Assembly (NCBI RefSeq): GCF_014673495.1
Contig: NZ_CP051006.1
Location: 5,084,001-5,148,000, forward strand
Length of the DNA stretch: 64,000 bases
Source: Streptomyces griseofuscus
GTDB lineage: Bacteria; Actinomycetota; Actinomycetes; Streptomycetales; Streptomycetaceae
Direction of reading: 5' to 3'
In this document: in pieces, positions 1-7,591 of the stretch
Numbering within the stretch: position 1 is the first letter of the stretch
How the letters are laid out: every line of letters starts with the position of its first letter
Program-made: the position numbers and the translations under genes
Notes under the pieces: generated by a model
The model's database searches: none
The model's input: the letters and a program-made list of their open reading frames with translations, nothing else
Told to the model about the DNA's origin: nothing

Positions 1-131
1 GAGGGGAGGGGTTGGCGGCCGCCCGAGTCCGTTCGATAACGCCTCGAAAATAAGCGGAGTTGATGCGTCGGCCAGGTCGCTGCCGCTACCGTGAAAACGT
101 CCTAACCGTCCAAGTCCACCAGGAGAAGGCC

Positions 132-383
132 GTGCTCGGCCCGTACCGCTACTTCTGCCCGGCGTGCAACCTGGAATCCGACCCGTACTTCTTGAAGCGC
201 ACGGCGGACGACGTCGGGGAAGATCACCGCCACAAAAGGCACGGCGGTCTGCACCCGGTGGGGGAATGCATTCTGACGTCCGGTGAACTCCGTGCCCCTC
301 AGGGTGGCGAGCGTTCAGCCGTCGTCGCATTCGCCGTGATCATGCTCCTCGCATTCGGCGCGAAGATTCTCGGACTCGTCTGA
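132..383 (+). CDS. Small zinc-finger protein with C-terminal membrane helix
   Basis: No family recognised. The GTG at 132 is chosen because AGGAGAAGG lies 2 nt upstream; an in-frame ATG at 63 with a weaker GGAG would give 106 aa. The 83-aa product carries FCPAC near its N terminus plus several His residues (a plausible zinc site) and ends in one hydrophobic segment, AVVAFAVIMLLAFGAKILGL, that could span a membrane. It converges with the minus-strand gene at 450-1061 and shares a strong terminator with it. The combination of a small Cys/His head and a single anchor suggests a membrane-tethered accessory protein; the role is unknown. Confidence 0.55.
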   Translation: MLGPYRYFCPACNLESDPYFLKRTADDVGEDHRHKRHGGLHPVGECILTSGELRAPQGGERSAVVAFAVIMLLAFGAKILGLV

Positions 384-387
384 CGGC

Positions 388-440
388 GCGAACGCCGAAG
401 GGGCCGCACGCATTTCGCGTGCGGCCCCTTCGGCGTTCGC
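388..440. terminator. Bidirectional terminator, 24-bp perfect stem
   Basis: The two arms, 388-411 and 417-440, are perfectly complementary over 24 bp and enclose a 5-nt loop (ATTTC). The hairpin sits in the 66-bp gap between two convergent genes, so it should stop transcription from both sides. Confidence 0.9.
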
Positions 441-449
441 AGGTGTCCG

Positions 450-1061
450 TTACCGCTTCACGATGCTCGGGTCCGCGCCCGGCTGCTGGACGTACCAGTC
501 GTACGGGACAACGACCGACTTCGGGCGCCCCTTGTCCTCGATCAGCTTGTGCTCCGAGCCCCGCTTACGGCGGCGCGGCACGTTGTGCGCGCGAGCGATG
601 AGCCGCACCTGCTCCTCAGCCCACGGGACATGGTCCGCCATCTCCGCGTTGGTCAGGGTCGGGTTCGCCTTCAAGTCGTCGGCAATGGCCTCGTCCACCG
701 CCGCGCGGGCCTTCTTCTCGCCGTCCAGGACCTGGTGCCAGTCGGCGAGCAGGTCGCGGAGCTGCTCGCTGGGCGTGTAGACCGGCGGGTCGCCCTCCTC
801 CTTGCGGTGCCGCTCGCGCGGCGGCACGCCCCGGCCGGCCATCAGGAGGCGAATGTTCTCGTCTGACCACGGCAGGTGCTCGGCGAGCGTCGGCAGGTTC
901 AGCCGCACGTTCTCCGTCAGCTCCCGCGCGATGCCCGCAAGCAGCGCCTCGCGGGCCTGCGGCTCCGTCTCGTCCACGATGGTCCGCCAGGCGGCGAGGC
1001 GTTCCCTGAGCCGGTCGCTGGGCTGGTAGCCGCTCGGGGGCGGGCTGTCGGTGGTGGCCAT
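450..1061 (-). CDS. Tandem helix-turn-helix-like protein, candidate early regulator
   Basis: The 203-aa product contains two homologous modules of about 75 residues (roughly 12-90 and 95-165). Each has a helical stretch (RLAAWRTIVDE / LLADWHQVLDG) followed by a trihelical segment ending in LPWSDENIRLLM or VPWAEEQVRLIA and a basic tail. This resembles a duplicated HTH unit. It is the only early gene on the minus strand and diverges from the plus-strand early block, the position expected of a phage repressor or Cro-type regulator. That role is inferred from position; I recognise no named repressor family. The start is ATG at 1061, with a GGAGG about 18 nt upstream, so a leaderless or weakly initiated message is possible. 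Confidence 0.65.
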   Translation of the reverse strand: MATTDSPPPSGYQPSDRLRERLAAWRTIVDETEPQAREALLAGIARELTENVRLNLPTLAEHLPWSDENIRLLMAGRGVPPRERHRKEEGDPPVYTPSEQLRDLLADWHQVLDGEKKARAAVDEAIADDLKANPTLTNAEMADHVPWAEEQVRLIARAHNVPRRRKRGSEHKLIEDKGRPKSVVVPYDWYVQQPGADPSIVKR

Positions 1062-1117
1062 ACCGCGAGTCTTGCACAAGGCCTCCGGGGTAAACACGGA
1101 TGACCGACCAAAGGCAA

Positions 1118-1163
1118 GGTCAAACCCGGTTTGACGTGGCATTTTCTCGCCCAAATGAGGGTG
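1118..1163. promoter_or_regulatory. Divergent promoter region with 17-bp palindrome
   Basis: A palindrome at 1119-1135 (GTCAAAC, 3 nt, GTTTGAC) supplies a TTGACC box for leftward transcription (1123-1118) and a TTGACG box for rightward transcription (1131-1136). A GAGGGT box lies at 1157-1162. The downstream leader resembles that of the other early operons (AATGAAGTACGACA). Two back-to-back -35 boxes in one operator fit a switch between the 450-1061 gene and the early block. Confidence 0.5.
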
Positions 1164-1226
1164 GACAACGGTGGGTGGGGGAGGAATGAAGTACGACAAA
1201 CAGCACGACACCCCAGGGAGGGACCG

Positions 1227-1397
1227 ATGAGCGCCCCCATCATTGCGGCCACCACCGTCAGCATTCCGGCCATCCGGATCACCCAGCCGCTGCCGGAACT
1301 GCCCGACCTCGGCATGTGCGACTGCGGGCGCGAACTGGTCTGCCTCATCGACGGCAGCGGCATCGTCTTCTGCGAGCGCTGCGACCTGGGCGCCTGA
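1227..1397 (+). CDS. 56-aa zinc-ribbon-like protein
   Basis: ATG at 1227 follows AGGGAGGGA at good spacing. The C-terminal half has two knuckles, CDCG and CERC, separated by a short beta-like stretch (ELVCLIDGSGIVF), the pattern of a minimal zinc ribbon. It resembles the 72-aa product of 21504-21722 (CEDC...CEYC), so the two are probably paralogues. Function unknown. Confidence 0.6.
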   Translation: MSAPIIAATTVSIPAIRITQPLPELPDLGMCDCGRELVCLIDGSGIVFCERCDLGA

Positions 1398-1419
1398 ACG
1401 GCCGTCAACCCACCACTTT

Positions 1420-1469
1420 TCGACCAACTTATTTGGGATAACGTCCACAATCCTGGTCCACATGGTCCA
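1420..1469 (+). promoter_or_regulatory. Decayed copy of the 49-bp early palindrome
   Basis: TCGACCAA at the left, GGGATAAC at the expected internal position and GGTCC at the right match the repeated early promoter/operator, but the -10 position reads GTCCAC instead of GAGGTT and the right arm is poorly paired. A CACCC-rich leader and AAGGAG follow, leading to the ATG at 1508. Confidence 0.5.
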
Positions 1470-1507
1470 AGATGGGCAAGGAACACCCACCCACGAAGGA
1501 GCAGCCC

Positions 1508-1996
1508 ATGTTCGAAGTCACCATCGAGCACCCCGGCATCGAGGACCGCACCTACTTCGCCGACCGCCAGGGCGAGCTGCGGAACATCGTCTGGGGCGTC
1601 GCCCGCGCTCAGGGCAAGCCCACCACCAACGACCGCGAGATGATCGCCATCGTCGGCGGCATCGCCTCGGACTGGGCCATCCGTGGCGAGGCCACGCTCA
1701 AGGTCCACGACGTCACCGTGATCGTCCGAGACCCCGCGGGCTGCGACGGTCACGCCGGCGAGGACGGCGTGCTCCTCGGTGGCCCCGAGACCTGCGACGG
1801 CTCGTGCAAACCCCGCCCCCGCTTCAGTCTGGCCGCAGCCGCCGACCTGACCTGTGCGCTCGACGACGCCGAGCTGGACGCGACCGGCGGCTGCGGCCCT
1901 TGCGGGTTGGAGGCCGGGCAGATGTGCGCGGGCTGCGGGAAGTGCAACTGCCACACCCACGAGACCTGCGTCCGCCCCGCCGGCGAGCGCGCCTGA
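1508..1996 (+). CDS. Cys-rich C-terminal zinc-binding protein
   Basis: Unrecognised, 162 aa, with ATG preceded by GAAGGAG. Residues 1-75 form an alpha/beta domain without known motifs. The rest is Cys-rich (PAGCDG, ETCDGSC, GGCGPCG, CAGCGKCNCHTHETC), enough ligands for two or more zinc ions. It lies between the 56-aa zinc-ribbon gene and the phosphatase gene, 73 bp upstream of the latter and with no palindrome between, so the two are probably co-transcribed. Confidence 0.6.
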   Translation: MFEVTIEHPGIEDRTYFADRQGELRNIVWGVARAQGKPTTNDREMIAIVGGIASDWAIRGEATLKVHDVTVIVRDPAGCDGHAGEDGVLLGGPETCDGSCKPRPRFSLAAAADLTCALDDAELDATGGCGPCGLEAGQMCAGCGKCNCHTHETCVRPAGERA

Positions 1997-2069
1997 CCGA
2001 GCCGACGGCGCCGCGCGGCCACCCGGCCGCGCGGCGCCCCCTCACCCCTCACTGAACGGAGAACGATCC

Positions 2070-2834
2070 ATGCGCAGTTACGCGACCGCCCAGAACACCG
2101 GCGGCAGGGGCCTCCAGTGCGACGCGGCAGCCGTCCGTACCGCCCCCGACGGCACCCGCGCCTACGTGGTCCTCGACGGCATCGGCACCTCCGAGGCGAT
2201 CCGCGACTGGACCCGCCGGACGGCCGCCCGCCTCGCCATCCGGGCCGCCCGCCGCGGCGACGCCGAGAGCGCCCTGCGCTCCCTCTACGAGGAGATCGCG
2301 GCCGACCCCGACCGTCAGGACCCGTACACCCGGCGGTACATGCCCAGCGCGGCCGCCGTCGTCGCGGTCGCCGCCCCCGGCCGTTCCCTCGGCCTGGCCT
2401 GGGCCGGGGACTCCCGCGCCTACCTGCTCCGGCGCGGCATCGCCTACCGGCTGACCGACGACCACAACGAGCGCCGGGTCCTCCCGCCCGCCGCCACCAA
2501 CCCCGAGGGCGGCAGCCGCAACGTCATCACCTCCTACCTGGGGGCCGTCTACACCGACCAGGAAGCCCTGGACATCTACGGCCACCCGGCGATCGAGGCC
2601 GCCGCCCGCCCGCTGGTCGACGGCGACCGCCTTGTCCTGGCCAGCGACGGCGCGTACGAGCCGCACGACGAGGCCGGGCATGACCTGTACGTGGAGCTGG
2701 ACGACGGTGACCTGCGGGGCATCGCGCAGGGCTTCGTGGACCTGGCCGTGGAGACGTCCCGCAAGAGCCGGCCGGAGGGCGAGTGGAAGTACGTGGACAA
2801 CGCCACGGTGCTGATCGCCGAGCTGACCGACTGA
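2070..2834 (+). CDS. PP2C-like (PPM family) protein phosphatase
   Basis: The 254-aa protein shows the landmark order of PPM/PP2C metal-dependent Ser/Thr phosphatases: VLDGIG (35-39, in place of DGHG), WAGDSRAYLL (111-120), VLASDGAYE (189-197) and VDNATVL (242-248). The Asp residues in these motifs bind the two metal ions in the family. The length is close to a minimal catalytic domain with no sensor or membrane segment, so a soluble enzyme is expected. Known PP2Cs reverse Ser/Thr kinase signalling; a phage copy could reset host kinase pathways during takeover (inference). Start: ATG at 2070 after GAACGGAGAACG. Confidence 0.8.
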   Translation: MRSYATAQNTGGRGLQCDAAAVRTAPDGTRAYVVLDGIGTSEAIRDWTRRTAARLAIRAARRGDAESALRSLYEEIAADPDRQDPYTRRYMPSAAAVVAVAAPGRSLGLAWAGDSRAYLLRRGIAYRLTDDHNERRVLPPAATNPEGGSRNVITSYLGAVYTDQEALDIYGHPAIEAAARPLVDGDRLVLASDGAYEPHDEAGHDLYVELDDGDLRGIAQGFVDLAVETSRKSRPEGEWKYVDNATVLIAELTD

Positions 2835-2887
2835 GGTGGGCGCCCCGCCGCTGACCTGCGGCGGAGTACTCATCCCTTGAAGATTCT

Positions 2888-2936
2888 TTGACCAAATAAA
2901 CCAGGATAACACGGTAATCCCGGATTATTCGGTCAA
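2888..2936 (+). promoter_or_regulatory. 49-bp early palindrome, copy A
   Basis: Left arm TTGACC (2888-2893), right arm GGTCAA (2931-2936). The -10 position reads ACGGTA, so this copy keeps the outer arms but has a weaker core. The leader ACGACACACCACCCACC and the ATG at 2978 follow. Confidence 0.75.
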
Positions 2937-2977
2937 TGATGAATGCACGACACACCACCCACCCCAAGGGAGCCGCC

Positions 2978-3331
2978 ATGGACAACAAGCCGGAGACCCG
3001 GTGCACGCGATGCCACACGCGGCTCCGCAACACCTCGCCCGACGGTCTCGGGCCCAAGTGCAGGCGGATGGTGCGCAAGGCCGGACGCTCCGAGCAGATC
3101 ACCCGCCGCTACAAGACCCACCTGGTCGAGCGGGCGGTCGAGTTGCTGGAACAGGGCGGGATCATCCACCTCCGCGACACCGGCAAGAACCGCGTGTTCC
3201 TCGCGGTCAGCAGCGACGGCAGCACCGCCTACCGCACCACCCACTCCGCCTGCACCTGCCCGGCCGGACTCCGGTCGAAGTGCGACTGCAAGCACCGAAT
3301 CGCCGCGCACATGATCGCGCTGGCCAGCTGA
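2978..3331 (+). CDS. SWIM-type zinc-finger protein
   Basis: The 117-aa product has an N-terminal CTRCHTRL...GPKCRR cluster, typical of small phage and plasmid proteins that also carry DUF6011-like knuckles. A C-terminal ACTCPAGLRSKCDCKHRIAA matches the SWIM zinc finger (CxC-xn-CxH). SWIM domains bind DNA or proteins. The palindrome leader contains an in-frame upstream ATG (2936), but the ATG at 2978 has the better ribosome site (AAGGGAG). It is followed at short spacing by the genes at 3343, 3519, 4012 and 4975, forming one operon. Confidence 0.75.
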   Translation: MDNKPETRCTRCHTRLRNTSPDGLGPKCRRMVRKAGRSEQITRRYKTHLVERAVELLEQGGIIHLRDTGKNRVFLAVSSDGSTAYRTTHSACTCPAGLRSKCDCKHRIAAHMIALAS

Positions 3332-3342
3332 GAGGGCTCCCC

Positions 3343-3498
3343 ATGCCGGATCAGACCAAGCCCCCCGAGATCCGAAACGCCATCGAGCAGCCCGAGCCGT
3401 CCCGCTGGCGCACCACCCGCTGCGACGGCTGCGGCGACCAGATCGAGGTCGACCAGTTCGGCTGGAAGACCGTCTGCTCCTGCCTCGCCTCCTACTGA
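3343..3498 (+). CDS. 51-aa zinc-ribbon protein
   Basis: A tiny protein with CDGCG followed by a short beta-like segment and a terminal CSC motif, probably one zinc ion. ATG at 3343 is 11 nt after the previous stop. It belongs to the operon driven by the palindrome at 2888. Function unknown. Confidence 0.55.
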   Translation: MPDQTKPPEIRNAIEQPEPSRWRTTRCDGCGDQIEVDQFGWKTVCSCLASY

Positions 3499-3518
3499 CC
3501 GACCACGGAAGGACCCCC

Positions 3519-3989
3519 GTGAACAAGCTGCCCCACCTCCACACCGTCCGGCGGGACTGGCCCGACCTGGCCGCCCCCGGTGACTTCCTGCCCGACGACC
3601 AGCCGGTGCCCGTCGACCAATGGCCGCCGCTGAACCTGCGCTGGTACGAGATCCGCCCCCAGCTCCTTCACTTCGACCAGCGCAACGGCGCTCTCACCGA
3701 GAGCCTGCTGGAGGCCGTGGGCGCCCCGGCCCCCGTCGCGCTCGTCTCCTACCGGCAGGAGCCCGGCAGCCGGCGCGGCCGGTGGATCTGGCGCTGCGAG
3801 GTCCACGTCATCACCGGCGAGACCGTCGCCGCCGACGGCTACAACTTCGACTGCCCGACCATCGGCCGCTCCTCCACCACCCGCGACGGAGCCCGCCAGG
3901 CGGCCTTCGACCACATCACCCGCCAGCACCCCGATGCCGCGGTGCCCTACCGCGGCCGCCGCCAGTCCGCCCTGCGCCGCTGGGCTTGA
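3519..3989 (+). CDS. Hypothetical early protein, 156 aa
   Basis: GTG start at 3519 after GGAAGGA. The sequence is rich in Trp and Arg (LRWYEIRPQ, GRWIWRCEVHV) and has a basic tail (GRRQSALRRW), so it may bind nucleic acid or protein. No family recognised. It lies 20 nt after the preceding stop, in the same operon. Confidence 0.6.
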   Translation: MNKLPHLHTVRRDWPDLAAPGDFLPDDQPVPVDQWPPLNLRWYEIRPQLLHFDQRNGALTESLLEAVGAPAPVALVSYRQEPGSRRGRWIWRCEVHVITGETVAADGYNFDCPTIGRSSTTRDGARQAAFDHITRQHPDAAVPYRGRRQSALRRWA

Positions 3990-4011
3990 CCACACCACCG
4001 GAAGGAGCACC

Positions 4012-4938
4012 GTGACCACCGCCACCGCCACCGCCACCGAGACCGTCGCCCGACGGCTGCGCATCCTCGCCGGGATCGTCCAGGACCGCGCCCACCACCC
4101 CGACCGCGCCTACATCGGCCGCCTCGTCGCCCACCTCCGCTTCGCCTCACTGACCGCACCGACCTACCCGATCGAGGACGGCCGCCGGCTGCCCGTCGAG
4201 ACGCTGGAGGTTCTGCAGGAGGCCCGCGACCTCATGGAGGCGCATGACTTCCACCTCTCCCCGGCCGGTCTGGACTACGCGGTCGCCCCCGCCCTCGGCC
4301 AGGTCGGCGACCTCAAACCGCTCGGCGCGGTCAGCGAGAAGCTCGCCCGGGACGACTTCGAGCTCCTGAAGCGCCGCAACACCGTCATCCACAGCGGCGG
4401 GCTCGACTCGGACGACGACGAGGCCGTGGCCTGGGCGCTGCGCGCCCTGACCGCCATCCACTACAAGCGCGAGCAACTCGCGAAGGTGGTCGCCGTCGAC
4501 AACGCCCGCCCGTGCAACCAGAGCGTGATCCCGTACCACCTGGCCGCGCAGCGCAGTTACGCCGAGAAGGCCGCCGCACGGGCCCGCACCCACGAGGGCG
4601 GGAAGCTCGTGGTCGCCCTCAACGAGTTCGGCATCCCGGCCTTCCTGCACGAGGACCGCGGCGTCTCCTGCGCCCTGGTGGCCGTCGACCGCAGCGCCGA
4701 CGAGGGCGAGGCCCACACCGGGCCGCGCGTGCTGATCTCTTCCGGCGAGCACGCCATGCGGGCCGCCGGCGAGCACGACGAGCCATGGGCGGGCCACCTG
4801 TACGACAGCGACGGCGGCCACGTCGCCGAGGTCTTCGAGTCCCCGTCCGGGCTCAGCCTGGCCGCCGAGTGCGCGGAGGCCGCGCTGCGCCTGGCCATCT
4901 GGCTGGACGCCCACGCCGACCGCCACCTCCGCACCTGA
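4012..4938 (+). CDS. Hypothetical early protein, 308 aa
   Basis: GTG at 4012 follows GGAAGGAG. The N-terminal two thirds look mostly helical; the C-terminal third contains acidic alternating segments (DRSADEGEAHTG, LYDSDGGHVAEVF). No catalytic motif recognised. It sits mid-operon between the 156-aa and 127-aa genes, 22 and 36 nt from its neighbours. Confidence 0.6.
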   Translation: MTTATATATETVARRLRILAGIVQDRAHHPDRAYIGRLVAHLRFASLTAPTYPIEDGRRLPVETLEVLQEARDLMEAHDFHLSPAGLDYAVAPALGQVGDLKPLGAVSEKLARDDFELLKRRNTVIHSGGLDSDDDEAVAWALRALTAIHYKREQLAKVVAVDNARPCNQSVIPYHLAAQRSYAEKAAARARTHEGGKLVVALNEFGIPAFLHEDRGVSCALVAVDRSADEGEAHTGPRVLISSGEHAMRAAGEHDEPWAGHLYDSDGGHVAEVFESPSGLSLAAECAEAALRLAIWLDAHADRHLRT

Positions 4939-4974
4939 CCCCACCACCCCACCACCCCACCCGAAGGGACCGCC

Positions 4975-5358
4975 ATGAACATCAACTGGATCCGCACCTA
5001 CGAGCACCGCATCAGCACCCCGATGCAGTGCGTCCGCCACCTGCTGGGCGGTGAGAGCGTCGAGGCGTACCTGCTGGTGTACGCCAGCAGCGGCTACGGG
5101 CTCGCCACCTGCGACGAACACAGCGAGGCCACCGGCAAGGTCGTGCGCGAGCTGCTGGAGGACGACGACAAGCTGAAGGCCCTGTTCGCCCGCCACGGCG
5201 CGCCGGTCGAGGAGGCCGGGCCCGAGCAGGCGGAGCGGCAGCCCGAGCCGGACGACGAGCGCGGCCCCGGCGAGGGAGCGCTGTACGGGAAGCTGCCCGG
5301 CTCGGGCAGGCCGGGCCCGTCCGTGGCCGACGTCATGTTCGGCAAGCTGGACCGCTGA
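4975..5358 (+). CDS. Hypothetical early protein, 127 aa
   Basis: ATG at 4975 after GAAGGGA. A globular N-terminal part (about 1-75) is followed by a Pro/Glu-rich linker and a C-terminal tail, ALYGKLPGSGRPGPSVADV. The LYGKLP string resembles LYGNLP in the protein of 7592-8116, perhaps a shared short linear motif. Last gene of the operon that begins at 2978. Confidence 0.55.
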   Translation: MNINWIRTYEHRISTPMQCVRHLLGGESVEAYLLVYASSGYGLATCDEHSEATGKVVRELLEDDDKLKALFARHGAPVEEAGPEQAERQPEPDDERGPGEGALYGKLPGSGRPGPSVADVMFGKLDR

Positions 5359-5381
5359 CCAGCAGCTTCCTTGTCGATCCC

Positions 5382-5430
5382 TTGACCAAATCGGCCGGTG
5401 TAGGGAGGTTAACCGGTTGGGCTTGGTCAA
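5382..5430 (+). promoter_or_regulatory. 49-bp early palindrome, copy B
   Basis: TTGACC (5382-5387), GAGGTT (5405-5410) and GGTCAA (5425-5430) are in exact register. The start codon is 78 nt downstream, longer than the usual 40-48 nt. Confidence 0.8.
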
Positions 5431-5508
5431 GGATGAATGTACGACACACCACCCAGGGCTCGGCCACGGACCCGGCCGGGCCCACCCCGACAGCAAGGAG
5501 CGGCCACT

Positions 5509-6123
5509 ATGTTCACCGAGACCGTCGACAGCGGCAGCAGCATCACCACCGGCAGCGTCAGTGAGCCCCACGCCCTGCTCCTCCTGCGCCGGGCCTGTAA
5601 CCGCGGCTACGCCATCGAGCCCCAGCGCACCGGCGGCGCCGTCATCCGCTGGCGTCGGATCGACCCCGCCACCCGTGCCCGGGTCGTGCGCTCCATCACC
5701 CTCACCCCGCGGGTCCCCGCCGACCCCAGCGACTACGACTTGGCCAACCTGCGGGTCATCGCCTCCGTCCCCGCCGTCCGGCTCGTCGACTCCGAGCGGT
5801 ACACGATGCCCGTCATCGCGGCCGGCTCGTACGAAATTCCGCCCAGCCAGGCCGACCGGCTCCTCGCGCAGGGCTTCCTCCTCAACGGCGACAACGAGCA
5901 CCTGCGGCTCACCCTGTCTGCTCGCCTCAGCCTGGTGGCCGCCAAGCATCAGCGCATGGAATCCAGCGACCGCACGACCGCCTGGTGCTCGTGCGGCCTG
6001 GCCGCCCACGCCAAGAATGCCGAGCAGGCCGATGCTCGCCAGGCCGCCCACCTCGCGGCCGTCGGCGCGGACTTCGTCCAGTCCCTGGACGCCGCCTTCA
6101 CCGCCGCCGCCACCTCGGTCTGA
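5509..6123 (+). CDS. Hypothetical early protein, 204 aa
   Basis: ATG at 5509 follows AAGGAG. The protein shows a possible zinc half-site (WCSCGLAAHAKNAEQADARQ) near residue 165 and otherwise no recognised motif. It is a single-gene operon, flanked by palindromes B and C. Confidence 0.6.
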   Translation: MFTETVDSGSSITTGSVSEPHALLLLRRACNRGYAIEPQRTGGAVIRWRRIDPATRARVVRSITLTPRVPADPSDYDLANLRVIASVPAVRLVDSERYTMPVIAAGSYEIPPSQADRLLAQGFLLNGDNEHLRLTLSARLSLVAAKHQRMESSDRTTAWCSCGLAAHAKNAEQADARQAAHLAAVGADFVQSLDAAFTAAATSV

Positions 6124-6146
6124 CCGGCGGCTTCCTTGTCGACTTC

Positions 6147-6195
6147 TTGACCAAATCCATCGGGGTAATGAGGTTACCCCGATGGGTGGGGTCAG
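6147..6195 (+). promoter_or_regulatory. 49-bp early palindrome, copy C
   Basis: TTGACC (6147-6152), GAGGTT (6170-6175) and GGTCAG (6190-6195). The inner arms CCATCGGGGTAA and TTACCCCGATGG are perfectly complementary. The leader is of the GTGTCACCACCCACC type. Confidence 0.85.
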
Positions 6196-6240
6196 TGAAG
6201 AAGGTGTCACCACCCACCACCCCAGATCGGAGCAGCAGCC

Positions 6241-6870
6241 ATGACCGCCACCCACTTCGAGCAGTTCCTCACCGACGGCACCAACGACGTCCACTACAAC
6301 CTCCGCCTCGCCGACGGCCAGGTCATCAGCATCAAGGCCGCCTCCTGTGCGGCCACCGTGGACGTCTACCTGCCGAACGAGATCGGCACCCCCGACGGCG
6401 AGAGCTGGGAGCTGGAAGACCCGTGGGAGGCGTGGCTGACCGCCGGCGACGAGCCGGTCGACGGCCGCTACTTCTACGAGGTGGCCGTGGCCAAAGTCCG
6501 CACGCTCATCGAGGAGCACGGCGGCGAGCACGCCGACCAGAGCGCCCCCGTCACCGACCGCTTCGACCAGGCCGTCACCGACGGCACCGGCACCGGCCGC
6601 CGCCCGATGCTCCGCATCCGCCTGGCCGACGGCGAGGTCATCGCCATCAAGGCCGACGCCGGCGGCGGCTACGTGGACGTCTACCTGCCCGAGGCGATCG
6701 AACCGCCCGCCGATGACGCCTGGGAGCAGGAGGAGCGCGAACTCCAGCTGACCCGCCTCAACGGCCAGCCGCTCCCCGGCCGCCTCTTCTACGAGGTCCC
6801 CGCGGCCCACGTCCGCGCGCTCATCTGGAAGCGCGGCGGCGAGCACACCGACCAGACCAACTTCGCCTGA
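6241..6870 (+). CDS. Internally duplicated hypothetical protein
   Basis: The 209-aa protein consists of two repeats of about 100 residues, each running from LRLADGQVISIKA / IRLADGEVIAIKA through VDVYLP, FYEV and HVRALI-type segments to GGEHADQ / GGEHTDQ. The duplication is visible at the protein level throughout. The ATG at 6241 follows GGAGCAGCAGCC. The beta-rich repeat may form a pseudo-dimer; the role is unknown. Confidence 0.65.
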   Translation: MTATHFEQFLTDGTNDVHYNLRLADGQVISIKAASCAATVDVYLPNEIGTPDGESWELEDPWEAWLTAGDEPVDGRYFYEVAVAKVRTLIEEHGGEHADQSAPVTDRFDQAVTDGTGTGRRPMLRIRLADGEVIAIKADAGGGYVDVYLPEAIEPPADDAWEQEERELQLTRLNGQPLPGRLFYEVPAAHVRALIWKRGGEHTDQTNFA

Positions 6871-6876
6871 CCCACT

Positions 6877-6929
6877 GTCCGGACGGCGTCCGGACAGTGT
6901 CCGCCCAGCTCAGCGGCCGCCGTCCGGAC
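6877..6929. repeat. GTCCGGAC palindrome cluster, left part
   Basis: Three copies of the 8-bp palindrome GTCCGGAC lie in 53 bp (6877, 6888, 6922) between two genes. The same element recurs five times at 7431-7551. Confidence 0.7.
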
Positions 6930-6956
6930 CCTCCTCCGCCCCCACGAAAGGCCGCC

Positions 6957-7487
6957 ATGCAGGTCACCGAAACCACCATCCGGGGCGTCTACGCCGCCGC
7001 CGCCACCTACCTCCCCGACACCGACACCCAGGCCGCCCCCCGGCACCTCTTCCGCGCGCTGGACGACGCGATCCACCGCCGCTACGAGGACGAGCCGCTC
7101 ACCCCGCTGGAACTGCGCCAGCTCCGCGAGGCCAGCGCCGAACGGCTCGGCTGGACGTCCACCTGGACCCTCCGCTCGCTCGCCGAGGAGCTGCGGGACC
7201 TCTCCCTCGAAGGGCTCGACCTCTCCGAGCTGGTCGGCATGCGCTACACCAACGTGGCCGGCCGGATCTGGTTCCACGGCGCATGGAGCGGGCGCAGGGT
7301 CCTCCCCGGCCGCCCGGTCCCACCGATGAACGGGCGCTCGATCTCCGGGCGGCCCTGGGTGCATCTGTGGGTGGACGACAGTTGGCGGCGCAACCCGATC
7401 GTTCTGCACGCGGACACCCGGCCGGACAGCGTCCGGACGGGATGTCCGGACAGTGTCCGCGCAGGTCACGCCGCCCTCATCTGGTAG
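6957..7487 (+). CDS. Hypothetical early protein, 176 aa
   Basis: ATG at 6957 after GAAAGG. The N-terminal part is helical (LFRALDDAIHRRYEDEPLT, LRQLREASAERLG); the C terminus crosses into GTCCGGAC repeats and encodes DTRPDSVRTGCPDSVRAG, so the last 25 residues are probably repeat-derived. It is bracketed on both sides by GTCCGGAC elements. Confidence 0.55.
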   Translation: MQVTETTIRGVYAAAATYLPDTDTQAAPRHLFRALDDAIHRRYEDEPLTPLELRQLREASAERLGWTSTWTLRSLAEELRDLSLEGLDLSELVGMRYTNVAGRIWFHGAWSGRRVLPGRPVPPMNGRSISGRPWVHLWVDDSWRRNPIVLHADTRPDSVRTGCPDSVRAGHAALIW

Positions 7488-7499
7488 CGGCCCCGCAGT

Positions 7500-7564
7500 G
7501 TCCGGACAGCACCCGGACTCCGTCCGGACAGCACCCGGACTCCGTCCGGACAGCATCCGGACAC
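7500..7564. repeat. Tandem 22-bp repeat containing GTCCGGAC
   Basis: Two exact 22-bp units (7501-7522, 7523-7544; TCCGGACAGCACCCGG then ACTCCG) and a partial third (7545-7564) form an iteron-like array directly upstream of the gene at 7592. GTCCGGAC copies lie at 7431, 7444, 7500, 7522 and 7544. Confidence 0.8.
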
Positions 7565-7591
7565 CCCTACACCGGCGAAGGAAGGACCCCG

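Noticed and set aside
4147..6846. Very long minus-strand open frame (899 codons), and similar ones at 20312-23308, 29049-32303, 37573-41178, 45498-48635 and 49550-52552
   Set aside because: They lie antisense to well-supported coupled genes with ribosome sites and recognisable domains; long open antisense frames are expected at this GC content, and the products are low-complexity Val/Gly/Ala/Arg.
7500..7564. CRISPR array
   Set aside because: Repeats are directly contiguous 22-bp units with no spacers and no cas genes; better described as tandem iteron-like repeats.
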